DNA of 62,000 nucleotides, taken from the NCBI RefSeq assembly GCF_030272615.1, contig NC_081414.1:783782119-783844118 (forward strand). Reading direction: 5' to 3'. Both the position numbers and the translations under genes were made by a program. The notes under the pieces were generated by a model that saw only the letters and a program-made list of their open reading frames with translations, was not told the origin of the DNA and did no database searches. This DNA is from Cryptomeria japonica. Taxonomy: Eukaryota; Streptophyta; Pinopsida; Cupressales; Cupressaceae. Numbering within the stretch: position 1 is the first letter of the stretch; the number at the start of each line of letters is the position of its first letter. Shown here in pieces: positions 10,896 to 20,632 of the stretch.

Positions 10896-12382
10896 GATGG
10901 AACCACTTTTACACTAACACCATTGCAAAAGATTGTTAAGGGGTAGACTAAGGCAACCAAGGTATTCATGTTGGGTAAGAAGGAATTTGTCAAGTTTGAG
11001 GAAGACAAAATGAAGATTGTGTAGCCACTACAAAAGAAGGTACAAAGACAATGAGTTTGCATAATGATACAAGGATAGGAAGAAAAAAAATGGGTTGATG
11101 TCAAATTTTGATACAAAGAAGGTCACATATGGATTGATAAAGGGAATGCAAGGTTTCTTAGGAAAGCATGGGGAAATTCTAGTAGGGATGGTGCTTTGTC
11201 CCTTGGTGGAAAAAGGGGTTAGAGGGATGTAAAATTTTATTAAGATAGAGGTTACTCAGTTTGATAAGACACAAACTAATGAGACAGAGAATTTGATGAC
11301 AAAAGTAAGAGGAAAAGGTGCAAGCCAAAGGAGTGAGTTTGGATATCCAACAAGAGTGAAGGAGGGGATATATTCAAAGACATGGTTGATAGAGGCCAGT
11401 GAGAAGGTCTTAAGGCAAGCTATACATTAGGTTCAGATGAAAGAAATTCCAAAGAGCATACCTCAAGATAGTTTGCAAGGTTGGAACAATGTATAGGTGG
11501 CAACAAGGTCACTAGTCCAAAGAGTGAGGCTAATCTTCAACACCTCAGTCATTGGAAGAGATCAGCTGATTGAAGAGAATTTGGAGCACATGTAAATGGA
11601 GTGATCCAATCTATTTTGGTGTAGTATAGTCCCCAAGGGGCTTGGGAACTTTTCAGGCTGGGTGTATGGTGCAAGGGCAACATGTTAATCATTTGGTGTA
11701 GTTGAAGTCTCATGTCAACGTTTGGTGTTTTGAGTTTACATGTGATGTGACAAGGTCCTATGGACAATTTTGGAATGGTTTGTAATTGTCTTGAATCATA
11801 GGAGGACATTTTAGGATCATTTACTATGTTTTATCAAAAATTGTCATTATTGGAAAACGTTGGCATGTTTCAAAATGCAAAATTATCCAAATTGTAAAGA
11901 ATGGAATCCCAATGGTCATGAGAATTTTAAATTTAGTTAGAATAGTTGGAAAATATGTAAAAGGATTTACATAGACCTTTTATGGTCGAGAAGAGGGTTG
12001 GCTATGGATTTTGAATATTGAAACAATAATTCATTTTTACTTTTCTCTGCAAATCATTGGTAATATGTTGTTGCAGTCTCCTACACGTGTCCGTACAGTA
12101 CTCTTATGGTCTAAAACCATTTGAAATTGTTAGAAGCATGAATGAATTTTTTGGGGGGTTTGATTTGGAGTGTTTTCATAAATATTGGAGCATTTTAGAG
12201 GCGATTTACTGAAAGCGGTGCAGTGATCTTGATTTTTGAGGGTTTCAACACAAATATTAAGATTGGAGTCTCATTCCATTGGTAGGATTTCCTCAAAATT
12301 GGTGGAATGAGACCCTAGGGCGTGCATTTTTATGTTTTGTAACTTAAAGAGGTGACCAAATGGTGTTTGTGGCCTAAGGGGG
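10896..12382 (+). other. Unidentified decayed coding-like sequence
   Basis: Between 10900 and 11600 the plus strand reads as coding-like segments separated by stops, for example GKKEFVKFEEDKMKIV, RFLRKHGEILVGMVLCPL and RLIFNTSVIGRDQLIEENLE. No family is recognised. From 11600 to 12370 nothing codes. The stretch ends in a polypurine run (CTAAGGGGGG) at about 12373-12382 directly before TGATGTCCC, so it could be the internal 3' part of a plus-strand LTR element. That reading is speculative. Confidence 0.3.
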
Positions 12383-13400
12383 GTGATGTCCCAGTTGTGT
12401 CTCCCATGAATGTTGGTTGAAAGTGATGGTTCAGACTGAGAGTTTGCCTAAAATGTGATAGTCAAGGATAGGTGAGGGCTTGGAGAGCATGGGTGGACCT
12501 ATTGTGAAGTGTTTGATGTTTTGGTCTACATGGCAGAGGCCTGGAGTGTGTGGTTTCATCGAACCCTCATTTAACTAGCCTTAAGAAGAACAAAGCAAGG
12601 GTTTTGTGATTGTGAGAGTTTGTGAGAATTTTGCCTGCAAAAAGTTTTTAGTTCAAATTATTTACTACTTGTGCAAGTCATTGGAGTATATTTTAGGTGT
12701 TGGGAATCAATCCTTCATAGGTTGCTTTGGAAAAGAGGTCTAATTAGGCCTAAAGAGTAGATCACCAGTTCATTTTTGTTTGATGTGTTTCAAAAAAACC
12801 ACCCCTTAATTTTTGATATGTTTTGTAACTTCCAAATGGGTGTCCTAAAATTCTTTTCTCTTGTGAAGATCCAATCCACATAAAAAATTATGACCCGGTA
12901 TGTCAAATGTGAGGGCTACTAGAGTCTAGGAGTAATTGTTTGGATAGTATAGTAGCTGTAATAATCAGAAGATTTAGAGGGTTAGATGGTCTATTCATGT
13001 CACATTTACTTTCCCTAGGAAGTCTCTAATGTCAGTTACAATGTTGTGAAGTTCTGACCCAAAGTTGGTGTTTATAGCCCATTGAGGCATAGTGCATTTT
13101 AAAAGAGAAATTGGAGTTTGAGAAGGGTGACAAATGTGAGTTGGTTAGGAACCTACCTTTGATGAGTTCATGTCCTTTGAATTATTGGAACACAAAGGAG
13201 ATATACTTGAGAGGGAACTTTCCTACATGGTTGCTTGTATAGGTGAGTTGGGAGAAAGATCTCCCATGTTGAAATTTTAAACCATACGAAGGTGAGTTGT
13301 GTGTGATCTTTTGGAGTCTATTGCTCTACTATACATAAAAAATATATGTATTTATAATTATTTGTGATGTGATGAGATTGGATAGTATTTTTGATTTGCA
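12383..13400 (+). repeat. Possible LTR of an unidentified element
   Basis: TG follows a polypurine run, as at a PPT/3' LTR junction. The next kilobase is noncoding, with no long frames on either strand. No matching second LTR, TG...CA end or target duplication was found in the window, so limits and identity are uncertain. It could equally be anonymous repetitive DNA. Confidence 0.2.
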
Positions 13401-13433
13401 ATGTTTTGCATGCTAACTTGTTCTATAGCTTTA

Positions 13434-13894
13434 TGTTCAAGAAGGGTGAAGTTATTCCTACAACCAATACTAAGTAGCTTCCTATAGCTAAAGGCATAAC
13501 TGTCTTTGAACCATTCAAAGGAAGCCCAATTAATATGAGTTGTTGAAGAGTGTCACTCATTTGTGGATATCTTCAATGACATGACCAAGTACCTGTCAAA
13601 GTGTTCATCAATGATCTGTTATGCTATTGGAAGTCAACATTTATATCTTGAGATGGTTATGAGTTTCATTCTTATGAGGACTCTTAGATGTTTTGTATTT
13701 TCTTTATTTGCTAATAAATCTATTCCTATGTATGAGGAATGGGTTCTTCTTAGTTATAGATTGAGTCATCTGATTGGAGACTATATACGAGTCTAAATAG
13801 AACATGAAAAGGTTAATGTTGTTGATCCTATTAATGTCTCTTTTTTAATACAATTTATTAGAAAAGGTATGCTTTTATTTTTATTATGAATGAT
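13434..13894 (+). other. Unidentified coding-like remnant
   Basis: A 77-codon plus-strand frame (13563-13796) lies in a longer coding-like stretch starting near 13434, with one shift between them. Readable pieces are FNDMTKYLSKCSSMICYAIG and EEWVLLSYRLSHLIGDYI. No family is recognised. The stretch ends where the Copia LTR begins, so it was probably the target of that insertion. Confidence 0.25.
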
Positions 13895-15100
13895 TGTTGG
13901 TGTAAATAATTATTCATCTTGGATATTATTACACCTTACTTTAGTTTACTTAGGAAATGCATTTCATAGTAGTTTGGGTATGAGACACTTGGGTGTTTGT
14001 GCCACATTGGGATAGTGTGTGTAGGAGAATTTCCACCTTTTATGGTGTTGATCTTATCTTGTTGTTACATTCCACCTCATGTGGAATATTATATTGTTTC
14101 TCCTACCTACCCTTGTTTCTTATTGAGCCACATGTCACGTTTGTGTGCTCACGTATCCATATAGCCTTTCCTATATAAGAAAACTCAAATTCATTGTATG
14201 TAACGCTTGATGATCCAGTTGATCAGTATTTTCATCTTGATAGAATACAGTTTATTCCTATCATATAGTTTATTCTCTCTTATTTGTGCTTTGCATTGCC
14301 TTTTGATCTTGGCAAAATCTCACATGGTATCGGAGCTGGTCCATGTCTCACATGGTATCAGAGCCATTAGAGTGTCATTGGTTTGCCAATTGAGAGAAAT
14401 TTGATGCTATTTGGGGTTGTATATTTTGGATCTTTTTGTTGCTGGTTATTATTGAAGCTTGATGGGTCAAATCTGAAGTCACCATTGGATTGAGGAGGTC
14501 CAAGAAAGTTAGTTTTTCCTTTTGTTTCATCCAAATCGGACTTCGGAGGCCAAATCTAGAGGCATTTGAAGTTTGAAGCCGCGATGAAAATTTTCAAGAA
14601 ATTATAATTTTGCAGGCAATTTTCAAATAGCGATATCTCACTCATCCAGACTCCTTTTTTTGAGCAAATTTTTTTGTTTTGGAGTAGAATTTCATGATAT
14701 GTACAATGGTGTAGGATTGTTTGGATTTTCGGATACAGGTTTTTCAGAAATCATGAAATCCCAATTTTTACAACTTTGGAGGCTTCATTTGGGCTCATAT
14801 GGACTCCTTTTTAGGTGCCCTTTTTTTTAAAGTGCATAATTTTTCATCTACTTTCATAATCTACTATCAGTTTTCAACAATTTTGGGTAGAAATTGTACT
14901 TTCATCATATGGTCTTAGTTGGCCAATTTGGCATCTGTATTACATAGATCTATCTTTTTGATCTTTTTCTTTGTAGTTCTCAACCTATTGGGGCAGTTGT
15001 AAAAGAAAATCAGAAGTCCACCTTGCCATTTTTTGCAAGTGGCCTATTGTACACGCACTACATATAAAGTGCCAAAATCATCATTTTTTGGGGGGTACTT
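13895..15100 (+). mobile_element. Truncated Copia element: LTR plus leader
   Basis: This is a plus-strand relative of the compound Copia element at 31620-44863. The LTR (13895-14324) runs from TGTTGGTGTAAATAA to ...AAATCTCACA. The primer-binding site follows, then a leader that matches the reverse complement of 36440-37440. Similarity stops near 15100, just before gag would begin. No second LTR is present, so the element was truncated by deletion or recombination. Confidence 0.85.
14325..14365 (+). promoter_or_regulatory. Duplicated primer-binding site of the truncated Copia element
   Basis: TGGTATCGGAGC directly follows the LTR, and TGGTATCAGAGCC follows again from 14353 after a second CTCACA. 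The second copy is the classical plant Copia site complementary to initiator methionine tRNA; the first has one change. The duplicated stretch spans about 28 bp and includes the LTR-end CTCACA. Confidence 0.8.
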
Positions 15101-15627
15101 TGATAATGCATTTTCTGAAATAGTTATCTAATTCCTCTTGATTCTTTGAAGAGTACTCTATCAAATGGGGTCCACTTGAGGTACTACAACTCAAAGTTTT
15201 GTTTATGTATTTTAATTAGATATTTTTAACTTACTGTTAGATTTCATACAACTATAATATAGTATGTTGATTATTACCATTAGCCTATAACAATCAAATA
15301 GTTATTAATTAACTAAGAGCATTATTAAATATGAACATTATCAAGATTAATTTTATTACTATTCTAAAAACAACAAAGCATCCACTTAAAGTGAAAGCAT
15401 TTTCTTATATTAATTTATTAATGTAAGAAAGTTAATAATTATATGTTAGTGTTGTTAGGGTGAGGTTTTATTTTATAGTTTAAAACTATGGATTCATAGA
15501 TTTAATAAATCTATGTCCATATAAAGTGAAACAATTTATTGATGTATAATATACGAGTAAAATACTTTATTAAAAATTTTAAAAAAACACTTGGGTCCCA
15601 TTGTCACCGCTCCTTTCTTGCTTGGCA
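15100..15627. other. Spacer without recognised features
   Basis: This is AT-rich DNA with no sustained reading frame, known element end or repeat match that I could see. Confidence 0.5.
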
Positions 15628-15753
15628 CTGGCTATGCAGCCCTTTAAACAACACTTCATAGCTAGTGCCCATAGCCTGGGCCTGCTAGTCAGTACACCGT
15701 TGGGTACCTTTGTTTGCCTGCAAGTACTCCATTCGTTCTCGGCCCACAACCCC
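15628..15753 (-). repeat. Left copy of an inverted dispersed repeat (pair with 45030-45153)
   Basis: In reverse complement this matches 45030-45153: AGCCCTTTAAA, GGCCTGCTAG, AGTACACC and GGGTACCT recur in the same order and spacing. In the orientation of the right copy it includes a TATA-like TTTAAAGGG. It is far GC-richer than its AT-rich surroundings. It is not a tRNA or 5S gene: no A/B-box pair or 5S signature is seen. It may be part of a larger element. Confidence 0.6.
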
Positions 15754-15919
15754 CTCTCTCTCGGGATGTGTCTATTCGAGCTCCAAAAAGACAGTACGGA
15801 TCGACTAACACGTGTGTTAGTCATGTATTTGACACCGTCGATTTGGAAATTAATGACTGCGATTGACTAACCTATCACTAACACGTTGTATGAAAGGTCT
15901 GTTTTGGAGCTAGAATAGC

Positions 15920-16440
15920 TGCGGCCTCTCTCTCGTCAGAAATATATTTTATTTAAAAATATTTAATTATATTTTTAAATTTTAAATAATTTTTTAATAT
16001 ATTTTATTTATACAATATATTTTATTTTTTCATATATTTTATTTATATTATATTATTTAATTTTATTATATTATATTTTTAGTAAATTTTTAATATATAT
16101 TTTTTATATTATTTTTTTAATATATTTATTTTTTCTTTTTATTTAATAATGAATATTTATATTATATTTTTTATTTTTTTGATATATTTTATCTATACTA
16201 TATTTTTTATTTTTTAATCTATTTTAATTATGTTATATTTATTTTTTAAATATTTGATTAGCTATATTTATTTTTTAATATATTTTAAGTATATTATTTC
16301 TAATATACTATTATACTAATTTATTAGATTATATATTTAACACAATGTAGATATTTTTCATTTCTATATATATTTATTAAAAATATTAATGTAATGGTCT
16401 TGTAATAAAAATAATAAAACATTAAAAAATAAAGTTATCA
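15920..16440. repeat. Highly AT-rich segment
   Basis: The stretch is almost entirely A and T, with repeated TTAATATATTTTATTTATA-like strings. Similar strings occur in reverse complement at 31480-31610 and 44865-44940. Both AT blocks lie between the paired inverted repeats, which suggests one ancient larger unit. There is no coding capacity. Confidence 0.6.
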
Positions 16441-16452
16441 AATTGTTCTATT

Positions 16453-16770
16453 CTATAGGAAAGGACCTAATAGTTGAGCATGTTACAATGGTTATGATAA
16501 CATTTGCTGCTTTAATACCCATACTTATTGATTTAATGAATGTCTAATATTTTTTACAAGATTGGACCAATACTTGCGACTTCAAAGTTGTTATTGCTAA
16601 TGGTTACTATCCATAATTGACTGAAATGCATCCCTTAGATATAAAAAACAATAAATCATGTAATGCGACATCAACTAGACAAGCATCAATCTCCCTTTTA
16701 TACAAGTAGAGGAATTTCCAACTAAGCTCCTACCATTGGGAGTGACTCAACTAGGTCCTCTCATCTATAG
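16453..16770. mobile_element. MITE, about 320 bp
   Basis: Terminal inverted repeats are visible: GGAAAGGACCTAATAGTTGA at the left and, in reverse complement, GAGAGGACCTAGTTGAGT at the right. CTATAG flanks both ends, consistent with a TA-containing target duplication. Interior sequence (TTTAATACCCATAC, CATGTAATGCGACATCAACT) is shared with the fold-back element at 17293/31430 and the copy at 49765. It encodes nothing and would depend on a transposase from elsewhere. Confidence 0.7.
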
Positions 16771-17292
16771 ATTCATGGTTTTAAATATTTTTTTTTTGTA
16801 TGTTTCAATTTTTAATTAATTTTTTAAAAATTAACTTACACAAAATACTCAATCTTAACTAATGGAAAGTGGTCAATTAGTTTCCTCCATGTGACTTAAG
16901 AGTGATTTGAGACAATGGAGCTCTGTTCCCCTTTATCTCCCTAAATTGATTGAGAAAAAATTAAAATTTATGTTCAATATTAGTTAACTATTTGAAGTTA
17001 ATTATTAACATTTTAACTCCATTTAACAAGAGAAAATTATGGAGCCTAACTATATGATTGTACTAGTCAAGTAATACAATCATAATAAAATGTGTTTTCA
17101 GTGTGCTTTATTAACAAACAAAAAATTTAGTTATTTTGTTTTAATTTTTATTAATACAATAAATTTTGAAATTTTTATCAATTTATCTTTATAATTATTG
17201 TTTCCATCTTTTTATAATTTTATTGAACTAATTTAGAATACTATTAGAAAATGGATAAATACCTTTTTAAAAAGGTAAAAATTTATTTGCTA
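16771..17292. other. Spacer without recognised features
   Basis: AT-rich DNA with some short palindromes (for example GTTAATTATTAAC near 16998). No coding frame or element end is seen. Confidence 0.5.
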
Positions 17293-17469
17293 ATTCTAGG
17301 GGACAGGATCCAGTAGTTATGCACCCTAACTTCATGTTTCTCATAATCATCTGTGGAAATTTCAAATTACTCGCAAATTTTTAGAGTAGCTTACTTGGCA
17401 AGTCCCCTCTTTATAACTAAGGTTTCAGGGACACATCATCAAATATGATGCCCACATTAGCATGGTTTC
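17293..17469. mobile_element. Fold-back/MITE element, left part (interrupted by the Tat insertion)
   Basis: This continues after the Tat element at 30842. The left arm contains CACCCTAACTTCATGTTTCT, GGCAAGTCCCCT and ACATCATCAAATATGAT. The same strings recur in reverse complement at 31280-31420. It ends with GTTTC (17465-17469), the target site duplicated by the Tat element. Confidence 0.8.
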
Positions 17470-18259
17470 TGTAGACACCCAAAATTGTCATGTCTAATTA
17501 AATAAATATTTTATTTATTTAATTATCTAAGCCTAATTCTTCTATTAATTAAATAAATCTTTATTTATTTAATTAATTCATTTATCCTCTTCTAGCCTTA
17601 TTTCTCATTTAAATAAATACATTTATTTATTTAAATTATCCCTTTCCTAAATTAAATAAATATTTTATTTATTTAATTGTCCTACTTCTTCTATTAATTA
17701 AATAAATCTTTATTTATTTAATTAATTCATTATCTTTTTCTACACATGACACATGTCATTCATCTCTTATTTCCTACACTACCTACCTCTTTCATTATTT
17801 TGGTATTTCTTATACCTACCCTCTAATCCTAGCCGACCTCCTTTTTACACCTCTCAATCTTAACCCTCCATTTCTTATTGTGTCTTCTATTTAAGGAGAT
17901 GCTTTCTTCATTGACAAACCCTAATGACTAATGACTAATGACTAATTTTGGAGGACTTAGCTACACTACAATTCTACTTGCAACCACATTCCGTTCTTTA
18001 TTGAGCTCTTGTGCACATAAAAAAATCTGAGAGCAAGCATATCAAACAAGATCAATGGAGATAGGAAGAATGGAGATCAAAACCCTAGTGGACATGTGAT
18101 GGTATAATCTTTGTGATTTTTGAGTTATTTTGCATTGTCTTAGGTTATCTTCATATGTTATGGTGGATCTTTGTTCATTGTTAGGCTAGGGTTTGGTGGT
18201 TGAATCCATTTTAGTCTTTCAATATTGTTGTTTATTGCTATCCATTTTCACCATATACA
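17470..18259 (+). repeat. 5' LTR of the young Tat element
   Basis: It begins TGTAGACACCCAAAATTGTC and ends CACCATATACA. The first 250 bases contain repeated near-palindromes built from ATTAAATAAAT and ATTTATTTAAT. A TATA-like TATTTAAGG sits at 17888-17896, followed about 35 bases on by three tandem copies of ATGACTAA. These mark the probable promoter and start of R. Confidence 0.95.
17887..17960 (+). promoter_or_regulatory. Probable LTR core promoter
   Basis: CTATTTAAGG is the best TATA-like site of the LTR and is preserved in position as TATATAAGG in the old copy. Three 8-bp repeats (CTAATGA phase) at about 17921-17945 lie in the expected start-site zone. The exact start is not determinable here. 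Confidence 0.5.
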
Positions 18260-18262
18260 TTT

Positions 18263-18280
18263 TGGCACGCCCGGTGGGAC
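18263..18280 (+). promoter_or_regulatory. Primer-binding site of the young Tat element
   Basis: TGGCACGCCCGGTGGGAC begins three bases after the LTR end, in the position and with the TGG start of a tRNA primer site. The form resembles the TGGCGCCCACCGTGGGG type common in Tat elements. The cognate tRNA is not assigned. Confidence 0.8.
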
Positions 18281-18412
18281 CTTGGTCCCTTTGCATTTAA
18301 CATTTTTGTTGCAGATTTTGCATTTTTGAAGTTGCAGATCGGATAATTTCGACGACATTTTAGGTTTTTTCCGCGTTTGCGAGTGTTCGGATCGCGTTTT
18401 TGTATTTCAGAG

Positions 18413-18647
18413 GCGTCTGTGATATCTTGGATCGCGTCTGTGTTTCTGTCATTTTATATTTTTGCAGGTTTCCGAAAGTCGCGTCTGTGATCCCGAATCG
18501 CGTCTGTGATCCCGAATCGCGTCTGTGAACCATCTGATCGCGTCTGCAGAATATAGAGGCGTCTGTGTTCTGAAATCACGTCTGCGAATCACAGAACCGC
18601 GTCTGTGTCGGACAGACGCGTCTGTGTCTGGTATAACAGCGTCTGTG
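18413..18647 (+). repeat. GCGTCTGTG motif cluster 1
   Basis: Nine exact copies of GCGTCTGTG and two one- or two-base variants occur in 235 bp, mostly 15-30 bases apart with varying spacers. Weaker forms (GCGTTTGCG, GCGTTTTTG) precede the cluster from 18372. The spacing is not a multiple of three, so the pattern is not a protein repeat in this strand. Confidence 0.9.
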
Positions 18648-19179
18648 CATTCTGTTTTTGCAAAAAAATTTCAAGTTTTTCGATTCGGCTTTTCGGATTT
18701 TGTACTTAGGGTTTCAGATTTGGTTTATTTTTGGCTAACCTTTGCAGATCTAGCTAACCTGGTTTGTGCAGCTTGCTTTGGAGGCAAATACGTTTTTGTT
18801 GAAGGCCCCTTTTCACAAAGTCTTTTTGGGTTTTCTTAAAATTTACCTAACTTGTGTGCTTGCAGGAAGGGGTTATCATTTGAAACAGCCCAAACTACTA
18901 ACAATTTTGTTACAGGGCCTTAGCTAGGGTTTTGTAATTTTATTTGTGTGCCTTGTCTTCATAGCTTAGCAAACACTTCAATTGGTGCACTAAAATTGAA
19001 CCATTGTCTTTTGTGTCTTGAGCAATAGGCTCTTTTTGTTTATTCTTTAGAGGGCCTGTCTTCCCGTGTGGTCATTAGGACTACTAGTGAGAAGAGAACG
19101 ACCCAAGTGGTAGCAAAAGAAAAGCCATCTTCTTCCAAGCCACTATAATCAAATGTATTCATGGTGAAAACTATGAATA

Positions 19180-19620
19180 ACGTGTGCTGATTAGTTCATA
19201 CCGACACTATGTCTCCCCATAAACCCGTTTGATCAAATTTATTTGATCATTTGTAGGGCGTAACCCCTACCGGCTGGGAGCCTTCTGTATTTACAGAGCT
19301 GAAAGTGCCGCATGTATGGCCACACGAGCGGATGCCCTTACTAGCACCTCATTGTTTTAGATGCCCAAATCCTTCTAGTTGTTGAGGCAGGAGGTCGGAC
19401 CTCTGGTAGCGGCCCACACACATACGGTTCTTAGTAGAGATACAAAGTTCGCCATGGGGAGTTTTCATGGGGACTGATGCTTGGCTGACCCGAGAAGTGA
19501 GTGCCGAGGGTGGAGCCAGCGAGGTCAAGCATCTAAGTATCCGCTCTGAATAGCGTAGCCTCGGGGGTAAAACCCCATGTGGGATCAACAATTATTGTCC
19601 TGGCCAGCCATAAGAATTGT
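19180..19620 (+). other. Conserved GC-rich leader block (young copy)
   Basis: This stretch matches 8228-8720 of the old copy in reverse complement, while the LTR-proximal leader is unrelated between the copies. It contains several self-complementary strings, for example GATCAAATTTATTTGATC near 19230. An 80-codon antisense frame here (19349-19591) is not preserved in the old copy, so a noncoding function is more likely. Packaging, dimerisation or ribosome entry ahead of the distant gag start are candidate roles (inference). Confidence 0.6.
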
Positions 19621-19864
19621 GCTTGACTTATGATAAACATTCAAACAATCAAGACAAAACAGCAAAACATTGTGTCTTTTGTGTCTTCAAGTGTATGCAA
19701 AAACTTTTTTACATCAAACAACACACTTTTTGGAGTCTAAACAGTCTGCAAACATTGGGTCATCAACACTGTGTCCTCTTGTCACGAAAAACAGTCGAAA
19801 AATCAGATTTGGTCACAGCAAAACAAATTCACAGATAGGAAAGATTGCACTAAGGTTACAGAAA

Positions 19865-20142
19865 CGCGTCTGTGTCTGTTAAGACCGCGTCTGTGTCTGA
19901 TAAACGCGTCTGTGAAGTACAGAATAGCGTCTGTGTTTTTATTAGCGTCTGTGTCGAACAGAGACACGTCTGTGTCTGGAAATCGCGTCTGTGAAGTATA
20001 CAGGCGCGTCTGTGTCCAAAATTGCAAAAACTGTTACAGTCCCAGCAAACATCAACAGGAAATCTCAGAATCACGTTTGTGTCAAACAGAATAGCGTCTG
20101 TGTCTTCAAACCGCGTCTGTGAAGTATACAGAGGCGTCTGTG
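19865..20142 (+). repeat. GCGTCTGTG motif cluster 2
   Basis: Ten exact copies and two variants (ACGTCTGTG, ACGTTTGTG) occur here. Larger composite units such as CGCGTCTGTGAAGTATACAG recur. In the old copy the flanking sequences are almost joined at this position (about 7985-8035), with no array. The array is therefore a gain in this lineage or a loss in the old copy. Confidence 0.9.
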
Positions 20143-20632
20143 TCAGGATTTCAAAAAAGTTTAACAGTCAAGCAAACAAAGAAAATCAGTTTCGGCATAC
20201 TTGAGCTTCCTAGGTTGTCTCTTCAGGTTTCATCTAGCATTCAGCCTGTTCTAAGGTCTTACACAGTCCATCATTACTTCATACCTCATTTTACATTCAT
20301 ACTTGTCTAAACTTGAGTCAAAAGGTCACTTGCTTGTCCTCACTATACTTTGTCAACACTACATATTACTACACTTTGCTAAGTGGTCCCTCATCAAGGT
20401 TTCTTACCTTTGGGTCTCATTTGGTCTTACTTAGAGTCAAGGTCAGCTTACCTCATCAAGAGAAACTATCCTCTCTTTGGAAGTCACACCTACTCTACTA
20501 CATACATACTTGGTCTTACACTTTGGACATTGCAAGTAAACTTCAGATTCATTTACACTCCATACAACTCTTGGTCTTACATACTCTTGTCATTTTCGTC
20601 TAGTCTCTCACATATTGCTAAACACCTAGTTC

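Noticed and set aside
15628-15753. 5S rRNA or tRNA-derived SINE
   Set aside because: No 5S signature and no A/B-box promoter pair could be found in either copy.
15601-15870. 89-codon plus frame and overlapping minus frame
   Set aside because: They fall in the inverted dispersed repeat and are not preserved in its partner at 45030.
18525-18839. 104-codon plus frame after motif cluster 1
   Set aside because: No recognisable feature, lies in a noncoding leader that is not conserved in the old copy.
19349-19591. 80-codon minus frame in the conserved leader block
   Set aside because: The frame is not kept in the matching block of the old copy although bases are conserved, so it is more likely noncoding.
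18413-20142. CRISPR-like array reading of the spaced 9-mer
   Set aside because: Repeat is too short, spacing irregular, no cas genes, and this is plant DNA.
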